Translations under genes and position numbers: made by a program
In this document: positions 5,888 through 10,618 of the stretch, piece by piece
Layout of the letters: every line of letters begins with the position of its first letter
How positions within the stretch are numbered: position 1 is the stretch's first letter
The notes under the pieces: model-generated
The model's input: only the letters and a program-made list of their open reading frames with translations
Told to the model about the DNA's origin: nothing
Databases searched by the model: none
NCBI GenBank assembly: GCA_029548715.1
Contig: JAKPMW010000354.1
Location: 1 to 10,618, forward strand
Direction: 5' to 3'
Origin: Spirochaetota bacterium
GTDB taxonomy: Bacteria > Spirochaetota > JAGLSM01 > JAKPMW01
DNA length: 10,618 bases

Positions 5888-7573
5888 ATGAGCGGGATCA
5901 AGATCAATACAACCGAGGTCTCGGCGGTCTACCGCAATCTCTGCAACAACGCCCGCCTCGAACGGACCCTGGACATGATCCTGTCGATGCTTGACAAACG
6001 TCTCGAGACACTGAAAAACCGTGACTGCATCGGGATCGCCGGGCTCGAAGAGACAATCAAAGCACTCCGTACCCGGCGACGGAACTGTGCCTCGGCGCAA
6101 TCGATTCTGGCGGGCCTCGGAATCGGAAAAAACATGCAGACATCGGTAGCCAATCTCTCCCGATCCGGACTTGCCTACCTGAACACGACCCGCCCCATCC
6201 AGAAGGCCATCAATGTCAGCAATGCCGGATTTGAATCATTGACTGAAGCAGCACGCACACTGCAAAGCAGACTGGATGCCTTACTCCATCTCTCCGACGA
6301 CATCGACGGTCTGTGTGACCGCATCAACGCCCTGCGCATGGCCATCTCCGCATCCAGGTCATCGGCACAAACCACAATAGAAAAATGGAAAAGCATCCCG
6401 GGGAGTGAGCGTTGTCTTCGGGATCATGACCGAAGACTGACGGAGATCACAGCCGGTTTCGACTCGATATTCCCGGGGAAAAAACCGGATGCCGATTCGG
6501 CACAGAGTATTGTCGAAAAGGCCGCTGAAAAAATCCGCGCGGCCGAAATCGCGCACGCAGCCGCTGTCTCCCACTATGATGACACCCTGCGTTCTCTCTC
6601 TCTTATGCAATCCATCGCGGCCGGGGCGCGCAAGGACGCACCATCCGTACAGGCACCATCCGCTCCGGTCAAGCCGGCACCGGAACACAATGATGCGCTC
6701 GATACGATTGCCCGAATCAACAGCGAAGCTGAAGCGCTGCTCAAAGAAAGCGACACATCCCCGGATCCGATCCTATCCGGTCTCTTCGAGCAAATCCAAA
6801 GAGTGTATAGCGAACGGCTGGAGAGTCCGGAGTACGTGTGTACGACCATCCGGACATACCTCGACCAGATGCGTGACTACAGTATCAAGACCTTTGCCTG
6901 GCAAAAGGAGCTGCGCGAACGGGTCCGCGGGATTTCGGCTCGACTGAGCATCCTCCTTGATGGAGAAATCCGACCCGCGGATGAACTCGAAACCCGGATC
7001 CGGGCACTGCTCGTGCGTCTTGACACACTGGCTGGTTCGGACAGGCTCCAGGCTGAGGAGGTTGATATTTGCGAGACCGAGGCGAGCCAGCTCTCTGCCC
7101 GTGCCGAGGCCGATGAAGAACAGCTTTATCTCCAATTGACCCTGATCGCAAAATACGACACCTTGATGCTTGAGCAGGGATACGAACCGGACGATGAGGC
7201 ACAGATGCCCTGCATCCAGCCCGACACGATCGCACGTCTGCGGTACAGGATCAGCGAACATGCCTGGGTGGTTGTCCATGTCTCGCCCAGTCTCAAAACA
7301 AGCTGGTACGTCGAATACGAGGCTCCGCCCGGCACAACATCCGTGAATGATCTTTCGGATGAAGACCATGACGAGCTGGTCGATGCAATGCAGGATTGGG
7401 AACAGTCGTACCACAAAATGGTCCAGCAACTTGAAGAGGATGGCATTCACGTGCAGATCAACAGACTGGACAGCCAAAAAATCGACGAATACACATTCAT
7501 AGAACGACAGACAACCGGAGAGAGACGCAGGACTTCCGGACACGGCAGCCGGCTGCAACGGCTCAAAGAGTGA
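5888..7573 (+). CDS. Long helical (coiled-coil-rich) protein with a small alpha/beta C-terminal domain
   Basis: A 561-residue soluble protein of unknown family. Residues 1-245 are almost all helical with heptad-like stretches (LERTLDMILSMLDKRLETL; TEAARTLQSRLDALLHLSDD; IVEKAAEKIRAAEIAHAAAV). An Ala/Pro linker (about 248-268) separates a second helical half (269-430) with further coiled-coil character (ELRERVRGISARLSILL, ADELETRIRALLVRL). Residues about 445-540 look alpha/beta (RYRISEHAWVVVHVSPSL, TSWYVEYEAP, GIHVQINRL), followed by a basic tail. No catalytic motif, signal peptide or membrane segment is seen. It is first in its operon, with a strong ribosome site, and its stop is 9 bp before the AAA+ start. 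A scaffold, substrate adaptor or effector for the AAA+ motor is plausible by position only. Confidence 0.85.
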   Translation: MSGIKINTTEVSAVYRNLCNNARLERTLDMILSMLDKRLETLKNRDCIGIAGLEETIKALRTRRRNCASAQSILAGLGIGKNMQTSVANLSRSGLAYLNTTRPIQKAINVSNAGFESLTEAARTLQSRLDALLHLSDDIDGLCDRINALRMAISASRSSAQTTIEKWKSIPGSERCLRDHDRRLTEITAGFDSIFPGKKPDADSAQSIVEKAAEKIRAAEIAHAAAVSHYDDTLRSLSLMQSIAAGARKDAPSVQAPSAPVKPAPEHNDALDTIARINSEAEALLKESDTSPDPILSGLFEQIQRVYSERLESPEYVCTTIRTYLDQMRDYSIKTFAWQKELRERVRGISARLSILLDGEIRPADELETRIRALLVRLDTLAGSDRLQAEEVDICETEASQLSARAEADEEQLYLQLTLIAKYDTLMLEQGYEPDDEAQMPCIQPDTIARLRYRISEHAWVVVHVSPSLKTSWYVEYEAPPGTTSVNDLSDEDHDELVDAMQDWEQSYHKMVQQLEEDGIHVQINRLDSQKIDEYTFIERQTTGERRRTSGHGSRLQRLKE

Positions 7574-7582
7574 GGTGAGTAT

Positions 7583-9727
7583 ATGAAACGAGATGAAGTT
7601 TTCCCGCGTTGGGCCCGCGAGCTCGAACGCTACCTTCCGGTCAAGTCGTTGTACTTTTTGCATGCAAACATACACGACCGCTACCCATGGCCCTTCCGGA
7701 CAACCACGGTCTCGATACCGGGACTGCAACAGTCTCCCCGGGTCCTCGAATGGTTTCAAAAAAACTCCGGGAGATTTACTGTCGAGGGCGAATCAGTCAC
7801 AGCCCGTGAATTCCTCTACAGTGCCGAGCGGGAACACCTGATCGCCCTGGCCAACGAGACAATGCCCATCATCAAGGGAATCGAAAAACTGTACAGCGAA
7901 AGCCGTGATTTCGGGGATATTGCCACGCCGGCCGGAATCAACTGGAGCACACGCACCCTCTCCGACTGGCTCAACGATTTTTTGCTCCTCCAGGGCTACT
8001 CGGTCATTTCACTCTACGACATTGTCGACGGATTTGTCTTTCCCGACAGCAATCCCGAAATGAAAAGCAATTTCGACAAACTGGCCCAGGCCAGGGAAAG
8101 CAGGATCGACACCCAGGCGGAAGCACGCGGACAGGCCGCGCGGAGTGACGAGCAAGGTCCACGGAACAGCCAGGGGAGACAAAAAACTCAACCAGCCCAG
8201 GATATCCACAGGATCAGGACCGCACTCGCCAATACGGACATCGCAACCGCCGTGGTCATCCGCTACTTCTCGCGTACCATCACGTCACCGACGACACCCG
8301 GTGCCGATGAAAACAGGCTCTTTGTCAGCATCATGAAGGCAGCCGACGAGGCTGGCGCTGTCTGGGTCAACAACACCCTGCGGAGGAACATCCTGATCCT
8401 GGTCTGTGACCGGATCAACGACCTGCCTCCCTGGCTCTATCTGGGGAATCCGATGGCCAAGCAATTGCAGATCGACCTCCCCGACCAGTACTGGCGCAGG
8501 CTCTTCTTCTCAACCAACCGGACCCGCTTCCATACCGACGAAGCGCTGTCTGATGAAGCGGCTCTGGCGGATGCCGAGCGGGTCTTTTGCGACATGACCT
8601 CGGGCATGACAACGACGGACATGCACAACATCCGCTCAATTTCGCGCAACGAACAGGTTTCCATCCGCATGATGCGCAACATCATCGAACGCTATAAATT
8701 CGGTATCATCGAATCGGAGTGGGACAAGATCGAACACAGCAAACTCGAACAAGCCCAGACCCACCTCGAACGCCGCGTCCGCGGCCAACCGGTTGCCGTC
8801 CAGCATGTCCTCGACATCATCAAACGCTCCGCAACCGGACTTTCGGGAATCCAGCAGTCGGCGTACTCCAACAGACCGCGCGGAGTCCTCTTTTTTGCCG
8901 GGCCGACCGGAGTGGGAAAAACCGAGATGGCCAAAGCGATCGCCGAACTCCTCTTCGGTGACGACAAGCGCTGCATCCGCTTCGACATGAGCGAATACGC
9001 CGCCGAGCATGCCGATCAACGACTCCTCGGCGCGCCACCGGGATATGTCGGCTATGAAGAGGGGGGCCAACTGACCAATGCGGTCCGCAGCTCACCCTTT
9101 TCGGTCCTGCTTTTTGACGAGATCGAAAAAGCCCACGAGCGGATTCTTGACAAGTTCCTGCAGATCATCGATGACGGCCGACTGACCGACGGACGAGGTG
9201 AAACTGTCTACTTCAGTGAAAGCATCATCATCTTTACATCCAACCTGGGTGTCATGATCCGGGACGACGCCGGGCATCGTGTTCCCAACACCGATCCCGA
9301 CATGGACTATGACCAACTCAGCGAGCGGATCCGTGATGCGATCCACACCTTCTTCTCGGTCGAGATCAACAGGCCGGAGCTCTACAACCGCTTCGGTGAA
9401 AACTTTGTGGTCTTTGACTATATCCGCGAAGGGATTGTCGGCCAGATCGTCGACAAGATTCTAGATACCTTTGTCAGCCGGCTCGAGCGGGACAAAAAGA
9501 TCAGCACAATCTTTTCACCCGCGGTCCGCGAATTTTTGACTGCGAAGGGAATGGAGAACCGTGACAACGGCGGCCGGGGGATCGGGAACATCATCGAACG
9601 CTACCTCGTCAATCCCTTCGCCCGTCATCTGTTTGACAACAGGATCAACGGCCCGGCAGAAATCACAGTAACACGGATTGACGACAGCAATCCCAAAAAA
9701 ATCGTCCTCGAGGTCGCGACCCGATGA
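7583..9727 (+). CDS. ClpB/ClpA D2-type AAA+ ATPase with degenerate first AAA module
   Basis: A 714-residue protein, probably a hexameric protein-remodelling motor. Residues about 385-714 form an active Clp-type AAA+ module: Walker A GPTGVGKT (440-447), pore loop GYVG (487-490, with Y488 expected to grip substrate), Walker B VLLFDE (508-513), sensor 1 TSN (552-554), arginine finger in YNRF (R603), and sensor 2 GGR (R665). Residues 1-330 lack any Walker A. The region with ILILVCDRINDLPPWL and KQLQIDLP looks like the tail of an inactive AAA module, as in Ycf46-type proteins, and the N-terminus begins RWARELERYLPVKSLYFLHANIHD. A charged linker (about 170-210) lies between. No ClpP-binding IGF/IGL loop is seen after sensor 1, so disaggregase or remodelling activity is likelier than ClpP-linked proteolysis. 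AGGTG before ATG 7583 is the ribosome site. It overlaps the radical SAM gene by 4 bp, so the two are translationally coupled. Confidence 0.93.
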   Translation: MKRDEVFPRWARELERYLPVKSLYFLHANIHDRYPWPFRTTTVSIPGLQQSPRVLEWFQKNSGRFTVEGESVTAREFLYSAEREHLIALANETMPIIKGIEKLYSESRDFGDIATPAGINWSTRTLSDWLNDFLLLQGYSVISLYDIVDGFVFPDSNPEMKSNFDKLAQARESRIDTQAEARGQAARSDEQGPRNSQGRQKTQPAQDIHRIRTALANTDIATAVVIRYFSRTITSPTTPGADENRLFVSIMKAADEAGAVWVNNTLRRNILILVCDRINDLPPWLYLGNPMAKQLQIDLPDQYWRRLFFSTNRTRFHTDEALSDEAALADAERVFCDMTSGMTTTDMHNIRSISRNEQVSIRMMRNIIERYKFGIIESEWDKIEHSKLEQAQTHLERRVRGQPVAVQHVLDIIKRSATGLSGIQQSAYSNRPRGVLFFAGPTGVGKTEMAKAIAELLFGDDKRCIRFDMSEYAAEHADQRLLGAPPGYVGYEEGGQLTNAVRSSPFSVLLFDEIEKAHERILDKFLQIIDDGRLTDGRGETVYFSESIIIFTSNLGVMIRDDAGHRVPNTDPDMDYDQLSERIRDAIHTFFSVEINRPELYNRFGENFVVFDYIREGIVGQIVDKILDTFVSRLERDKKISTIFSPAVREFLTAKGMENRDNGGRGIGNIIERYLVNPFARHLFDNRINGPAEITVTRIDDSNPKKIVLEVATR

Positions 9728-10401
9728 GCCGGATGCTGAGAATTGCCTCCCTGCACGCACCCGTGCATGTTCTCGGTCCGGGACAGAGACTCGGCCTCTG
9801 GGTCCAGGGTTGCGCACGATCCTGCCCGGGTTGCATCGCCCCCGAAATGCAACCGGATACTGGTGGTACTCTCTGGCCGGTCCCGCTTCTGGCGCGAGAG
9901 ATTGTCATGCATGTCGACGAGCTCCGACTCGATGGCATGACCATTTCGGGTGGAGAACCTCTTGCGCAGTCCGCCGGACTACGGGAGCTTGTCACCCTTG
10001 TGCGACAGACTCACCCGGAGCTTGATACCCTGGTCTATACCGGCTACAGCCTGTTGGATATGCCTGCTACCTCCGGTATGGCTGTTTTTGGGGAACCGCG
10101 CATCTTCCTCCGGGTGACCGACTGGATCGACACACTGATCGATGGCGAATATCAGGCCGGAGACGTGACGGACCTGGCCCTGCGTGGTTCCCGCAACCAG
10201 ACAATCCACCGCCTGACGCCACTTGGCCACAAGCGTTTTCCGTCAAACCTGGATGACATGCCGCAGAGTGGTGAACTCGAGAGTTTCATGGAACCTGACG
10301 GCATATTTGTAGCCGGGATACCCGTGCAGACCGCAAGTATATCAAGCACTGGCAAACGAAAAGGAGTTGATCATGGCCGAACGACTGTGTCCACGCTGTA
10401 A
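9724..10401 (+). CDS. Radical SAM, NrdG-like 4Fe-4S activating-enzyme family protein
   Basis: A 225-residue protein. CARSCPGC (C30, C34, C37) is the canonical CX3CX2C motif that holds the SAM-cleaving 4Fe-4S cluster, preceded by LGLWVQG as in NrdG and pyruvate formate-lyase activases. SGGEP (75-79) is the SAM-contact motif. YTGYSL, DWIDTLIDGEYQ and GSRNQTIHRL match the middle of the NrdG-like fold, and a 'PDGIFVAGIP' end resembles short 'single 4Fe-4S cluster' family members. NrdG itself makes a glycyl radical in NrdD; no NrdD or other glycyl-radical enzyme is present here, so the target is unknown and I give no symbol. The start overlaps the AAA+ stop (ATGA). The last 9-10 codons overlap the next gene, and the roughly 20 residues after GIP may be just a run-on tail. 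Confidence 0.88.
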   Translation: MSRMLRIASLHAPVHVLGPGQRLGLWVQGCARSCPGCIAPEMQPDTGGTLWPVPLLAREIVMHVDELRLDGMTISGGEPLAQSAGLRELVTLVRQTHPELDTLVYTGYSLLDMPATSGMAVFGEPRIFLRVTDWIDTLIDGEYQAGDVTDLALRGSRNQTIHRLTPLGHKRFPSNLDDMPQSGELESFMEPDGIFVAGIPVQTASISSTGKRKGVDHGRTTVSTL

Positions 10402-10618
10402 AAAAACATACAGTGCGCGCGAAGATGTCTGCCCGAATTGTGACTGCGATCTTGTCCCGGTCAAGTCATCGGGACAGGAAACACAACCGCCCGCAACGCC
10501 CATCGCTGTTGCGACTCCTCATCCTCAGGAGCAAGGACCTTCCGGCAGACCGGCAAACGGGAAGGAGACCACCGTCAGCCTGGGCCGCCTGTGCAGCAAA
10601 ACCAGCTCGTTCGAAATC
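10373..10618 (+). CDS. Zinc-ribbon protein, N-terminal part only (runs off the right edge)
   Basis: The first 82 codons are visible. CPRC at 6-9 and CPNC at 20-23 (plus C25) form a rubredoxin-like zinc ribbon, followed by a Pro/Gln/Gly-rich flexible linker (about 30-62) and then KETTVSLGRL and SSFEI, which could open a folded domain. AAGGAG at 10361-10366 lies 6 bases before ATG 10373. The start falls 29 bp inside the radical SAM gene, in another frame, which supports coupled expression. Zinc-ribbon plus linker openings are common in kinases, FHA-domain proteins and vWA proteins. Which one this is cannot be told from the visible part; an FHA domain is my first guess because of the kinase upstream. 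Confidence 0.75.
   Translation, partial: MAERLCPRCKKTYSAREDVCPNCDCDLVPVKSSGQETQPPATPIAVATPHPQEQGPSGRPANGKETTVSLGRLCSKTSSFEI

Noticed and set aside
6773..7759. Leftward 328-residue open frame
   Set aside because: It spans the ends of two well-supported rightward genes and has no recognisable motif.
1..10618. CRISPR arrays, tRNA or rRNA genes, insertion sequences, attachment sites
   Set aside because: I read for regularly spaced repeats, RNA-like structures, transposase motifs and long terminal repeats and saw none.

Overview
This window is from a moderately GC-rich bacterial chromosome. It is probably Gram-negative, because one product has a signal peptide, a putative periplasmic vWA domain and inner-membrane anchors. 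A deltaproteobacterial (Desulfobacterota-like) source would fit the Cas6 type and general style, but nothing seen here fixes the taxon.

Layout, left to right. (1) Positions 1-725, minus: the 5' part of a cas6-family gene (pre-crRNA endoribonuclease, PF10040-like) with an apparent one-base deletion near 182-184; its 3' end lies off the left edge and no CRISPR array is visible. (2) 861-1334, minus: a small YbjN/CesT-like (type III secretion chaperone fold) protein. (3) 1606-3035, plus: an exported, membrane-anchored vWA protein with a complete MIDAS, followed 11 bp later by a small two-helix membrane protein. (4) 3025-5743, minus: a large membrane protein and a Ser/Thr protein kinase, reading towards region 3 so that the 3' ends overlap by 11 bp. 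(5) 5888 to the right edge, plus: a tight operon of a long helical protein, a ClpB-D2-type AAA+ ATPase with a degenerate first module, an NrdG-like radical SAM protein (4-bp overlap with the AAA+ gene) and the start of a zinc-ribbon protein (29-bp overlap with the radical SAM gene).

Regions 2-5 look like one functional locus in several transcription units: periplasmic vWA sensor or adaptor, two membrane proteins sharing a short N-terminal motif, cytoplasmic kinase with two N-terminal T-x-V motifs, helical adaptor, unfoldase-type AAA+ motor, radical SAM enzyme and zinc-ribbon protein. Kinase/vWA/AAA+ combinations occur in bacterial signalling, tellurite-type stress and conflict (defence) systems, but I do not recognise this exact set as a named system. 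A membrane-linked, kinase-controlled remodelling or defence system is an inference from domains and gene order only.

The best regulatory signal is the 144-bp divergent kinase/helical-protein gap. It holds a sigma70-like promoter whose spacer carries two abutting perfect palindromes with centres 11 bp apart.
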